A DNA stretch of 10,793 nt from positions 1 to 10,793 of the forward strand of contig JAJZUH010000056.1 in the NCBI GenBank assembly GCA_021847165.1, read 5' to 3'. The translations under genes and the position numbers were made by a program. Numbering within the stretch: position 1 is the first letter of the stretch; each line of letters begins with the position of its first letter. Under the pieces are notes generated by a model. That model was not told where the DNA came from, ran no database searches, and worked only from the letters and a program-made list of their open reading frames with translations. Below, piece after piece: positions 1 to 7,217 of this stretch. Origin of the DNA: Pseudomonadota bacterium. GTDB taxonomy: Bacteria > Pseudomonadota > Gammaproteobacteria > Burkholderiales > Gallionellaceae.

Positions 1-645
1 GCGCTGGCGCGCAGCGGCATCGGCCACATCACGCTGATCGATTTCGACCAGGTCGCGGTGTCGAACGTGAACCGCCAGATCCAGGCGCTGGACAGCACGC
101 TGGGCGAAGCGAAGGTGCTGGCGCTGCAATCGCGCATCCGCGACATCAATCCCGATTGCAGGGTGACGGCGGTCGAGGAGTTCCTGAGCGCGGAGAATCT
201 GTCGCAGCTGATCCCGGCCGGGGGATTCGATGCGGTGATCGATGCCTGCGACGAGGCAAAGGTCAAGGCGGCGCTGATCGCCCATGCGCGCTTCAACAAG
301 ATCAGGCTGGTGGTGTGCGGCGCCGCCGGCGGCAAGTGCGACCCGCTCAAGCTGCGGCGGGAGGACCTGGCGCAGGCCACCCACGATGCCTTGCTGGCGC
401 GCATCCGCAACCTGCTGAAGAAATCGCTCAACATTCAGCCGCGCAAGAACGGCAAGTTCGGCGTGGCCTGCATCTATCTGGAAGAACCGTCCCGGCGCAA
501 CGCGTCCTGCTCGACCAGCGACCTGAGCTGTTCCGGCTACGGCTCGGCGGTCACCGTCACCGCCGCCATGGGCTTCGCCGCGGCGGCATGGTGCCTGGAC
601 AAGTTGCTGGCGCAGAACCACGCCGCGTCGCCCACGGCGGCATGA
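1..645 (+). CDS. tcdA: tRNA threonylcarbamoyladenosine dehydratase TcdA (3' part, start outside window)
   Basis: This is an E1-like (ThiF/MoeB/HesA superfamily) enzyme that uses ATP to cyclise t6A37 of ANN-decoding tRNAs into ct6A37 in the cytoplasm; in E. coli it works with the CsdA-CsdE sulfur relay. The frame is open from base 1 and gives 214 residues. The reading begins just after where the glycine-rich ATP loop should be, so roughly 50-60 N-terminal residues lie off the window. Visible family marks are the LIDFDQV strand (residues 12-18) with its ATP-binding aspartates, NVNRQ (22-26), the GEAKV helix (35-39), the DACD strand end (72-75), GGKCDP followed by the family's DLAQATHDALLARIR helix, and a C-terminal GYGSAVTVTAAMGF segment. 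It ends in TGA directly against the stop of the convergent glycosylase gene, leaving no intergenic terminator. The family call is strong. A generic ThiF-family protein is the only alternative. Confidence 0.9.
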   Translation, partial: ALARSGIGHITLIDFDQVAVSNVNRQIQALDSTLGEAKVLALQSRIRDINPDCRVTAVEEFLSAENLSQLIPAGGFDAVIDACDEAKVKAALIAHARFNKIRLVVCGAAGGKCDPLKLRREDLAQATHDALLARIRNLLKKSLNIQPRKNGKFGVACIYLEEPSRRNASCSTSDLSCSGYGSAVTVTAAMGFAAAAWCLDKLLAQNHAASPTAA

Positions 646-1074
646 TCACACCACCTCCCACGCCTCGATTCCGCCCGCAACCGGCCTGAACGACGGGTGC
701 ACCAGCGCGGCTGCTGGCTGCGGCAACCTCGCGCTGGCCGCCGGGTCGCGCACATCGAGCTTGGCTTTGAGGTGCGCGAGCTCGTAGGCGAGCTGTCCCG
801 TCGTCACCGGGATCCGCTTCGCCGCGCCATGCGGCGCGATCTTGCCGGCATCGAAGCGGTAACCGCGCCGTTCCGCTTCGCGCTGCACCTCGACCAGATA
901 CGCGGCGATCGCCGCCGCAGGCTCGCCGCACGCCTTGAAGCGCTGCAGCTGCGGATGGTTGCGGTAACCCCGGGTGTTGCCGGCCAGCACCTTTTGCGCC
1001 AGCAGGCCTTCGCGCCACAAGGCGACCAGCCCCTTGGCATCGAGATATTGCGGATGCAACGACCACAGACGCAT
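646..1074 (-). CDS. Pyrimidine dimer DNA glycosylase / endonuclease V-like (PF03013)
   Basis: This 142-aa protein belongs to the T4 endonuclease V (DenV) family, which cleaves the glycosyl bond at UV-induced cyclobutane pyrimidine dimers and nicks the resulting abasic site. It opens with MRLWSLHPQYLD. By eye the W-R-E triplet at residues 20-22 aligns with Y21-R22-E23 of the T4 enzyme, where Glu23 is catalytic. The later YRNHPQLQRF and RRGYRFD segments match the family's core. I chose the ATG at 1074 over an in-frame ATG at 1218 because conservation begins here and GGGGGA (1086-1081) sits 6 nt upstream; the upstream extension is low-complexity Arg/Ala/Gly and overlaps thpR. The start lies 2 nt after the thpR stop, so translation is probably coupled. 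Residue 2 is Arg, not the Thr whose amine is the T4 nucleophile, so the exact chemistry is unproven. Confidence 0.82.
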   Translation of the reverse strand: MRLWSLHPQYLDAKGLVALWREGLLAQKVLAGNTRGYRNHPQLQRFKACGEPAAAIAAYLVEVQREAERRGYRFDAGKIAPHGAAKRIPVTTGQLAYELAHLKAKLDVRDPAASARLPQPAAALVHPSFRPVAGGIEAWEVV

Positions 1075-1076
1075 CT

Positions 1077-1628
1077 CTATTCCCCCGCCGATTCCCGGCC
1101 AAACCTGGCCAGCACCTCGTAATGCGCGCCCTGCTCCCCGGACAGCGACTGCACCAGCACGAAATCGCGCACCGGCCAGTGCACGACGGGCATGGATGGC
1201 AAAAAGGCATCGCTCCATTTCGCATTGCGCAACAGGGTCACGTGCGGCTTGTATGGCCGCTCCTCGACATGGAAGCCATGCCTGCGCAGGCTGCGTTCCA
1301 GCTCCCCGGCCAGGGCGGCCAGCGGTGCCGGGATGGCCGTCGGCGTCGCATGGACAATATGGTTATGTCCCCAGTAATGCGCCGTCGCCAGCTGCAGGTC
1401 GAACCTGCGGAAGCCCGCTTCCTGCGCCGCAAGGCATGCCGTCTGCAGCCGCTGCTCCGCCACTTCGCCGAGGAATACCAGGGTGAGGTGCAGGGTATCC
1501 GGGCGCATGGCCCGGCCGCCGCACAGTTCGCGCAGCGGCGGTTGCCACGCAGCGAGCGCGGCACGCTGCGCCGCGCCCGGCCAGAGCGCAAAGAACAGCC
1601 GCCGTTTTTGTTGCTGGATCGCAGACAT
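1077..1628 (-). CDS. thpR: RNA 2',3'-cyclic phosphodiesterase (2H phosphoesterase, LigT family)
   Basis: This 183-aa cytoplasmic enzyme is of the two-histidine phosphoesterase family. Such enzymes hydrolyse RNA 2',3'-cyclic phosphate ends to 2'-phosphates, and in vitro can join tRNA halves by a 2'-5' linkage. Both catalytic motifs are intact: HLTL at residues 47-50 (H47, T49) and HVTL at 129-132 (H129, T131), the second inside the family signature RPYKPHVTLLR. The N-terminal RLFFALWP strand is also typical, and the length is normal. The ATG at 1628 is the only sensible start, but its Shine-Dalgarno is poor: the nearest GGAG is 13 nt away, so expression may be low. It is the first gene of a two-gene minus-strand unit with the dimer glycosylase and is divergent from the oxidoreductase at 1717. 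A shared nucleic-acid repair role for the pair is inference. Confidence 0.93.
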   Translation of the reverse strand: MSAIQQQKRRLFFALWPGAAQRAALAAWQPPLRELCGGRAMRPDTLHLTLVFLGEVAEQRLQTACLAAQEAGFRRFDLQLATAHYWGHNHIVHATPTAIPAPLAALAGELERSLRRHGFHVEERPYKPHVTLLRNAKWSDAFLPSMPVVHWPVRDFVLVQSLSGEQGAHYEVLARFGRESAGE

Positions 1629-1716
1629 GCGGGAATGCTAACTCCATACCCGGTTCGGGGTCGAGCAATGCCGCATGATGCGGTAGAATGCATCCCCTGT
1701 CGAACTGCGAAACATC
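1629..1716. promoter_or_regulatory. Divergent intergenic region between thpR and the DUF3683 oxidoreductase
   Basis: These 88 bp must hold the promoters of both divergent transcription units. Toward the plus strand, TAGAAT at 1684-1689 matches the sigma70 -10 consensus at 5 of 6 positions. TCGAGC at 1661-1666 lies 17 bp upstream but matches the -35 at only 3 of 6. The predicted start is near 1696, giving a leader of about 20 nt with no clear Shine-Dalgarno before the ATG at 1717. Toward the minus strand I find no convincing hexamer pair for thpR. The -10 call rests on pattern matching alone. Confidence 0.45.
1671..1683. promoter_or_regulatory. Perfect 13-bp palindrome, candidate operator
   Basis: CCGCATGATGCGG is a perfect 6-1-6 inverted repeat. 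It ends one base before the TAGAAT -10 candidate at 1684 and fills the spacer between that hexamer and the weak -35. That is where a repressor, or a MerR-like spacer-acting regulator, would sit. It also lies 43-55 nt upstream of thpR, so one protein could affect both divergent genes. I do not recognise the cognate regulator, and chance palindromes of this size do occur in GC-rich DNA. Confidence 0.35.
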
Positions 1717-4700
1717 ATGACCGCACGCTTGCGCGAAATCCCTTACAACTACACCTCTTTCTCCGACCGCGAGATCGTGCTGCGCCTCCTGGGCAGCGAG
1801 GCATGGGACATCATCAACACCTTGCGCAAGGAGCGCCGCACCGGACGCTCGGCGCAGATGCTGTACGAAGTGCTCGGCGACATCTGGGTGATCATCCGCA
1901 ACCCGTATCTGGAAGACGATCTGCTCGCCAACCGCAAGCGGCGCGAAGCGCTGATCGGCGCATTGCGCCACCGCCTGGGCGCCATCGAGGCCCGGCGGCA
2001 GGACATCGACCATGCCGTTGCCGCGCAATCCGCAAGCGAGCGCACCCAGAAGGTGAAGCGCCTGCTCGACCTCGCCTATGCCGCCGTCGACCAGTTCGCG
2101 GCCGAGTTCGAACACACGCTGCAGCTGCGCAAGCGCGTACTGCGCACCTTGAGCCGCATCACGCGCAAGGACAACATCCAGTTCGACGGGCTGGCGCGCG
2201 TCTCGCACGTGACCGACGCCACCGACTGGCGCGTGGAATATCCGTTCGTGGTGCTGAACCCGGACACCGAAGAAGAGATTGCGCCGCTGGTGCGCGCCTG
2301 CATCGAGCTCGGCCTGACGCTCATCCCGCGCGGCGGCGGCACCGGCTATACCGGCGGCGCGATCCCGCTGACCAAGCTGTCCGCCGTCATCAACACCGAG
2401 AAACTGGATGCGCTGTCGCCGGTCGAGTACCTGACGCTGCCGGGCCTGGATGCGCCCTACGCCACCATCCACTGCGGTGCCGGTGTGGTGACCCGCCGCG
2501 TGATGGAGGCGGCGGAAGCCGCCAGACTGGTGTTCGCGGTCGATCCGACCTCGGCCGATGCCTCCTGCATCGGCGGCAATGTGGCGATGAACGCGGGCGG
2601 CAAGAAGGCCGTGCTGTGGGGCACGGCGCTGGACAACCTGGTGTCGTGGAAGATGGTCACGCCGGACGGACTGTGGATGCTGGTCGAGCGGCTCGACCAC
2701 AATCTCGGCAAGATCCACGATGCGCCGGAAGCGCGTTTCCGCATCTCGCGTTTCGAGGCCGACGGCAAGACGCCGCGCGGCGAGCCGGAACTGCTGACCA
2801 TCCCCGGCGGCAGCTTCCGCAAGGTCGGCCTGGGCAAGGACGTCACCGACAAGTTCCTCTCCGGCCTGCCCGGCATCCAGAAGGAAGGCTGCGACGGCAT
2901 CATCACCTCGGCCCGCTTCATCCTGCACCGCGAGCACCGGTTCACGCGCACCGTGTGCCTGGAATTCTTCGGTCAGGTGCACGAGGCGGTCCCGGCCATC
3001 GTGGAGATCACCTCGATGTTCAACGGTCGCGGCACTTCCGCGGCGCCGGTGTTGCTGGCGGGACTGGAACATCTGGACGAGCGCTACCTGAAGGCGGTGG
3101 GTTATGCCACCAAATCCAAGCGCGGCTCGCGCCCGAAGATGGTGCTGGTCGCCGACGTGGTGAGCGACGACGAGCGCGCCGCCGGCGAGGCCGCCTCCGA
3201 GATCGTGCGCCTGGCCAACCTGCGCCACGGCGAGGGATTCATCGCCGTGTCCGCGGAAGCGCGCAAGAAGTTCTGGCTGGACCGCGCCCGCACCGCCGCC
3301 ATCGCGAAACACACCAACGCGTTCAAGATCAACGAGGACGTGGTGATCCCGCTGCCGCGCATGGGCGATTACTGCGACGGCGTGGAACGCATCAACATCG
3401 AGCTCTCGCTCGACAACAAGATCAGGCTGCTCGACGCGCTGGACGAATTCTTCACCGGCGAACTGCCGCTGCGCTACCAGGACGACGCGCAGCTGGGCGA
3501 CGAGGAACTGCTCGGCAACCGCCAGCAACTGGCGCGCGAACTGCTGATCACAGTGCGCGGACGCTGGAACTGGCTGCTGAATCACCTGGACGAATATGCT
3601 GCAGCCGCGACGCTTCACAACCTCGTCTCTGCTCAACCCTTGAGTCCAGACGCCACTGTTTTCCAGGAACTGCAAAACCACAATCTGCGCGCCTCGTGGA
3701 AGCGCGAACTGCGCGAGCCGCTGCGCCAGATTTTCAACGGCAGCACCTACCTGCCCATCCTGGAACAGTGCGAGGCCATCCACCAGCGCGTGCTGAAGAG
3801 CCGCGTGTTCGTGGCGCTGCACATGCATGCCGGCGACGGCAACGTGCACACCAACATCCCGGTGAACTCGGACGATTACGCCATGCTGCAGCAGGCCTAT
3901 GGCGCGGTGGATCGCATCATGAAGCTGGCGAAGGACCTGGGCGGCGTGATCTCGGGCGAGCACGGCATCGGCATTACCAAGTTCGATTTCCTCGAACAGC
4001 AGGAGGTCGCCCCCTTCGTCGCCTACAAGCAGAAGGTCGACCCGGACGGGCATTTCAACAAGGGCAAGCTGTTGCCCGGCAGCAACCTGGAGCACGCCTA
4101 CACGCCCAGCTTCAACCTGATGGAGCTGGAAAGCCTGATCCTGGAAAAGAGCGAGCTGGGCAACATCTCCGATTCGATCAAGGACTGCCTGCGCTGCGGC
4201 AAGTGCAAGCCGGTGTGCACCACGCACGTGCCGCGCGCCAACCTGCTCTACTCGCCACGCAACAAGATCCTGGCCACTTCGCTGCTGATCGAGGCCTTCC
4301 TGTACGAGGAACAGACGCGGCGCGGCATCTCCATCGCGCACTTCGACGAGTTCAACGACGTGGCCGATCACTGCACCGTTTGCCACAAGTGCCTCAAGCC
4401 CTGCCCGGTGGACATCGATTTCGGCGATGTGTCGGTGGCGATGCGCAATTTCCTGCGCAAGCAGGGGCAAAAACATTTCAGCCCGGTCACCGCCGCTTCC
4501 ATGCTGTACCTGAACAGCACCAACCCGGTCACCATCAAGCTGCTGCGCAAGGTGATGATCGAGTGGGCCTACAAGGCACAGCGCCTCGGCTATCGTATCT
4601 TCAGGCAGCTGGGGCTGTTCCGCCAGCAGGTGGCGCATCCGCCGGCCACCGTGGGCAAGCCGTCGATCCAGGCCAAGGTGATCCACTTCGTCAACAAGCC

Positions 4701-5592
4701 GATGCCGGGCGGACTGCCGAAGAAGACTTCGCGCGCACTGCTGGACATCGAGGACAACACCATCGTGCCGGTGATCCGCAACCCGCGCAAGGCGAACGAG
4801 GAATCCGAGGCGGTGTTCTATTTCCCCGGCTGCGGCTCGGAGCGCCTGTTCGGCCAGGTGGGCCTGGCCACGCAGGCGATGCTGTATGAGATCGGCACGA
4901 TCACCGTGCTGCCGCCCGGCTACCTGTGCTGCGGTTACCCGCAGACCTCCGCCGGCTTCGAGGACAAGGGCAACCAGATCACCACCGACAACCGCGTGCT
5001 GTTCCACCGCGTGGCCAATACGCTGAACTACCTGGACATCAAGACGGTGATCGTATCCTGCGGCACCTGCATGGACCAGCTGCTGAAATACCAGTTCGAG
5101 AAGATTTTCCCCGGTTGCCGCCTGCTCGACATCCACGAATACCTGCTGGAGAAAGGCGTCAGGCTGCAGGGTGTGCAGGGCACCCGCTACATGTATCACG
5201 ACCCGTGCCACTCGCCGATGAAGACCTACGCTCCGCTCAAGGTGGCGAGCGAACTGATGGCGGCGCCGGTGGCGCTGAACGAGCGCTGCTGCGGCGAGGC
5301 CGGCACTTTCGGCACCAGCGTGCCGCACATCGCCACCCAGGTGCGCTTCCGCAAGGAAGAGGAGATGCGCAAGGGTGCGGACGCCCTGCGCGCCGACGGC
5401 TTCCGCGGCGAGGTGAAGATCCTCACCTCCTGCCCGGCCTGCCAGCAAGGCCTGAGCCGTTACGCCGACGACGCCGGCACCACCACCGATTACATCGTGG
5501 TGGAGATGGCCAAACATCTGCTGGGCGCCACCTGGCTGGAAGACTATGTGGCGAACGCCAACAATGGCGGCATCGAACGCGTACTGTTATAG
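1717..5592 (+). CDS. DUF3683 FAD/FMN-binding oxidoreductase fused to ferredoxin and CCG (GlpC/LldE-like) domains
   Basis: This 1291-aa protein fuses what are usually separate GlcD- and GlcF/GlpC-type subunits. Domains in order: a DUF3683-like region starting [11 protein letters not shown] (about 1-120); a PCMH FAD-binding domain (about 175-400) with [11 protein letters not shown] at 204-214 and a [13 protein letters not shown] motif from 276; a GlcD-type C-terminal oxidase domain (about 410-785) with HAGDGNVH at 704-711 and SGEHGIG at 746-752; two ferredoxin motifs (C824, C827, C830, C834 and C886, C889, C892, C896); and two CCG domains (C1039, CC1071-1072, C1115/C1118; C1164, CC1191-1192, C1239/C1242). 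The likely reaction is FAD-dependent oxidation of a 2-hydroxy acid, such as lactate or glycolate, with electrons leaving via Fe-S clusters toward quinone; the substrate is unknown. No membrane segment or signal peptide is visible. The ATG at 1717 is the first start after an in-frame TAG at 1684. The next gene starts 8 nt downstream. Confidence 0.9.
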   Translation: MTARLREIPYNYTSFSDREIVLRLLGSEAWDIINTLRKERRTGRSAQMLYEVLGDIWVIIRNPYLEDDLLANRKRREALIGALRHRLGAIEARRQDIDHAVAAQSASERTQKVKRLLDLAYAAVDQFAAEFEHTLQLRKRVLRTLSRITRKDNIQFDGLARVSHVTDATDWRVEYPFVVLNPDTEEEIAPLVRACIELGLTLIPRGGGTGYTGGAIPLTKLSAVINTEKLDALSPVEYLTLPGLDAPYATIHCGAGVVTRRVMEAAEAARLVFAVDPTSADASCIGGNVAMNAGGKKAVLWGTALDNLVSWKMVTPDGLWMLVERLDHNLGKIHDAPEARFRISRFEADGKTPRGEPELLTIPGGSFRKVGLGKDVTDKFLSGLPGIQKEGCDGIITSARFILHREHRFTRTVCLEFFGQVHEAVPAIVEITSMFNGRGTSAAPVLLAGLEHLDERYLKAVGYATKSKRGSRPKMVLVADVVSDDERAAGEAASEIVRLANLRHGEGFIAVSAEARKKFWLDRARTAAIAKHTNAFKINEDVVIPLPRMGDYCDGVERINIELSLDNKIRLLDALDEFFTGELPLRYQDDAQLGDEELLGNRQQLARELLITVRGRWNWLLNHLDEYAAAATLHNLVSAQPLSPDATVFQELQNHNLRASWKRELREPLRQIFNGSTYLPILEQCEAIHQRVLKSRVFVALHMHAGDGNVHTNIPVNSDDYAMLQQAYGAVDRIMKLAKDLGGVISGEHGIGITKFDFLEQQEVAPFVAYKQKVDPDGHFNKGKLLPGSNLEHAYTPSFNLMELESLILEKSELGNISDSIKDCLRCGKCKPVCTTHVPRANLLYSPRNKILATSLLIEAFLYEEQTRRGISIAHFDEFNDVADHCTVCHKCLKPCPVDIDFGDVSVAMRNFLRKQGQKHFSPVTAASMLYLNSTNPVTIKLLRKVMIEWAYKAQRLGYRIFRQLGLFRQQVAHPPATVGKPSIQAKVIHFVNKPMPGGLPKKTSRALLDIEDNTIVPVIRNPRKANEESEAVFYFPGCGSERLFGQVGLATQAMLYEIGTITVLPPGYLCCGYPQTSAGFEDKGNQITTDNRVLFHRVANTLNYLDIKTVIVSCGTCMDQLLKYQFEKIFPGCRLLDIHEYLLEKGVRLQGVQGTRYMYHDPCHSPMKTYAPLKVASELMAAPVALNERCCGEAGTFGTSVPHIATQVRFRKEEEMRKGADALRADGFRGEVKILTSCPACQQGLSRYADDAGTTTDYIVVEMAKHLLGATWLEDYVANANNGGIERVLL

Positions 5593-5595
5593 GAG
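5591..5595 (+). promoter_or_regulatory. Shine-Dalgarno overlapping the upstream stop codon
   Basis: AGGAG at 5591-5595 shares bases with the TAG stop (5590-5592) of the oxidoreductase and lies 5 nt before the ATG at 5601. This fixes the start of the 538-aa gene, although its frame is open much further upstream. Ribosomes ending the first gene would land on this site, so translational coupling is likely. Confidence 0.75.
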
Positions 5596-5600
5596 TGAAC

Positions 5601-7217
5601 ATGCTGCCTCTGGAACCGACCGACGATCTTGCCCATCCCGCCTTCAGGGATGCGTCCTCGTGCACCGGATGGCTGAGCCAGTTCCAGCTGACCAACCTGA
5701 CCCTGGCGCACGGCACGCTGCGCACCCAGCTGGACGAGTTCAACCGCCTCCCCCTGCGCGGCAAGGAGCGCCTGCAGACGCTGGAAGTGCTGCGCGAGAC
5801 CGTCAGCACGGTGCAGGGCGATTTCGCCAAGAAACTGGCCAGCAAGAAACTGCCGCTCACCGACGATGAATTCACCACGCTCGTCGCCCTGCGCAGCCTG
5901 TGGCAGAGCATGCTCAACGGCTATCTGCGCTGCCAGCAGGCGCGGGAGCACGGCGATTCGTCGCTCGCGGCCGAGGCCGCGCTGCTGTCGCACCGCTGCC
6001 TGTTGTACAGCAGCCTGCAGATCGGCGACTTCCTGCGCGCCGGCTACGAGCCGGACGGAGAAGCCTGGCAGGACTTCCACACCCTGTATGCGCATGCCGA
6101 GGAGCAGGAACTGCAGCAGATAGCGGTCGCCGACAAATTCAACCGTTCCGGCCACGCCACTTCCTGCCGCACGCTTTACGTCAAGACGCTGCTGCTGCAC
6201 CGCGCGAGGCTGCTTGGCCTGTCGCGCAGCCAGTGGCATATCGTCGACCGCTGGCTGGATATCTGGGGAGATACGCTCTCCATCGACTCGCGTTGCAGCA
6301 TGAGCCGGGATGATGCGCCGCCGCTGGCGGTCGATCTGGCCGGGATGCGCGGGCTGGTTCCCATCCAGCACGCGACCTCGGCCGACAGCATGCGCTTCCT
6401 GGCGATGGTGCCGCTGTCCAAGCTGATCCGCGTCAAGACCATCCTGCTGCAACAGGGCCAGTCTCCGCAGCAGAACGAGTTGGGCGACGAGCTGAACAGC
6501 AAGGATTGCATCGACCTGCTGAAGCGATTGCATGCCTGCTGGTGCGAGCATCGTGCCGAATCGCTGGCCGACGAGCCGCGCGCCGCGCCCGCTGCGCAGC
6601 TGTGCAACGGCCTGGAGAGCATCTATTCGCATATCGCGCGCAAGCCGTTCAAGCAGGCGCTCAACCTCGACATCGCCAACAAGGAAGCGCAGCGGCAGAT
6701 CGAGACCTTCGGCCGCGTGCTCGACCAGACCGACCGCCACAACCTGGAAGAGCTGGGTTTCCTGGTGGACGAATGGCTGGTGGAGGAAGACAGCCTGCTG
6801 CACGGGCACCTGCTGCGCAAGACGAACTCGAATGTACGCCTCGGCGTGAACCAGATCGTCTGCGTGCACAGGCCGGAAGCGGCGACCTACAAGGTGGGCA
6901 TCACCACCCTGGTCAGCGTCACCCGCAGCGGCCAGCTGTATATCGGCGTGCGCTACCTGCCCGGCAATCCGCAGGCGGTGATCGTGCGCGGCGGCAGCAG
7001 CGGCAACCTGCTTTCCGGCGCCGCAGCGGCACTGGTGCTGCCGGAGATGGCAAACCTGCGCATCCCCTCCAGCATGCTCATCCCGCGCGACTGGTTCCAT
7101 GCCGGACGCCCGCTCGAGATCGCCGTCCGCGACAACCTGAGGCAGAACGTGACGCTGGGTATCAGCGTGGACAAGGGTGTCGATTTCGAACGCGTGAGCT
7201 TCCTGCTCAGGAACTAG
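5601..7217 (+). CDS. Conserved-looking hypothetical protein, 538 aa, coupled to the DUF3683 oxidoreductase
   Basis: I do not recognise this family with confidence. The ATG at 5601 is set by AGGAG 5 nt upstream. The product has no signal peptide or membrane segment and should be cytoplasmic. Residues about 20-225 look strongly helical (for example TLRTQLDEFNRLPLRGKERL, then repeated Leu/Ala/Gln-rich helices). Residues about 240-400 are mixed. From about 410 to 538 the pattern turns beta-rich (GVNQIVCVHRPE, YKVGITTLVSVTRSGQLYIG, then an ISVDKGVDFERVSFLL end), like a small ligand-binding or adaptor barrel. A PilZ-type barrel came to mind, but the RxxxR and D/NxSxxG c-di-GMP motifs are absent. 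Coupling to the oxidoreductase suggests a shared process, perhaps regulation, assembly or sensing; this is inference. The 3' end overlaps convergent phoR by 11 bp. Confidence 0.8.
   Translation: MLPLEPTDDLAHPAFRDASSCTGWLSQFQLTNLTLAHGTLRTQLDEFNRLPLRGKERLQTLEVLRETVSTVQGDFAKKLASKKLPLTDDEFTTLVALRSLWQSMLNGYLRCQQAREHGDSSLAAEAALLSHRCLLYSSLQIGDFLRAGYEPDGEAWQDFHTLYAHAEEQELQQIAVADKFNRSGHATSCRTLYVKTLLLHRARLLGLSRSQWHIVDRWLDIWGDTLSIDSRCSMSRDDAPPLAVDLAGMRGLVPIQHATSADSMRFLAMVPLSKLIRVKTILLQQGQSPQQNELGDELNSKDCIDLLKRLHACWCEHRAESLADEPRAAPAAQLCNGLESIYSHIARKPFKQALNLDIANKEAQRQIETFGRVLDQTDRHNLEELGFLVDEWLVEEDSLLHGHLLRKTNSNVRLGVNQIVCVHRPEAATYKVGITTLVSVTRSGQLYIGVRYLPGNPQAVIVRGGSSGNLLSGAAAALVLPEMANLRIPSSMLIPRDWFHAGRPLEIAVRDNLRQNVTLGISVDKGVDFERVSFLLRN

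Noticed and set aside
1075..1218. An upstream in-frame ATG at 1218 that would lengthen the dimer glycosylase by 48 residues.
   Set aside because: The extension overlaps thpR, is Arg/Ala/Gly-rich and unlike the family, and the ATG at 1074 has both a Shine-Dalgarno and the conserved first residues.
1696..1713. A Pho box upstream of the oxidoreductase, starting from CTGTCGA.
   Set aside because: Only one half-site partly matches, and no second repeat follows at 11-bp pitch.
1363..5517. A continuous 1384-codon open frame antisense to the oxidoreductase, and a 1255-codon frame on the plus strand at 1122-4889.
   Set aside because: Both are mirror effects of strong GC-rich codon bias in the real gene. 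Their products are His/Arg/Gln/Ala-rich with no domain motifs, whereas the frame at 1717-5592 has every catalytic and cluster motif in order.
6831..7214. A PilZ c-di-GMP-binding domain at the C-terminus of the 538-aa protein.
   Set aside because: The region is beta-rich, but I cannot find the RxxxR plus D/NxSxxG motifs, so binding of c-di-GMP is not supported.
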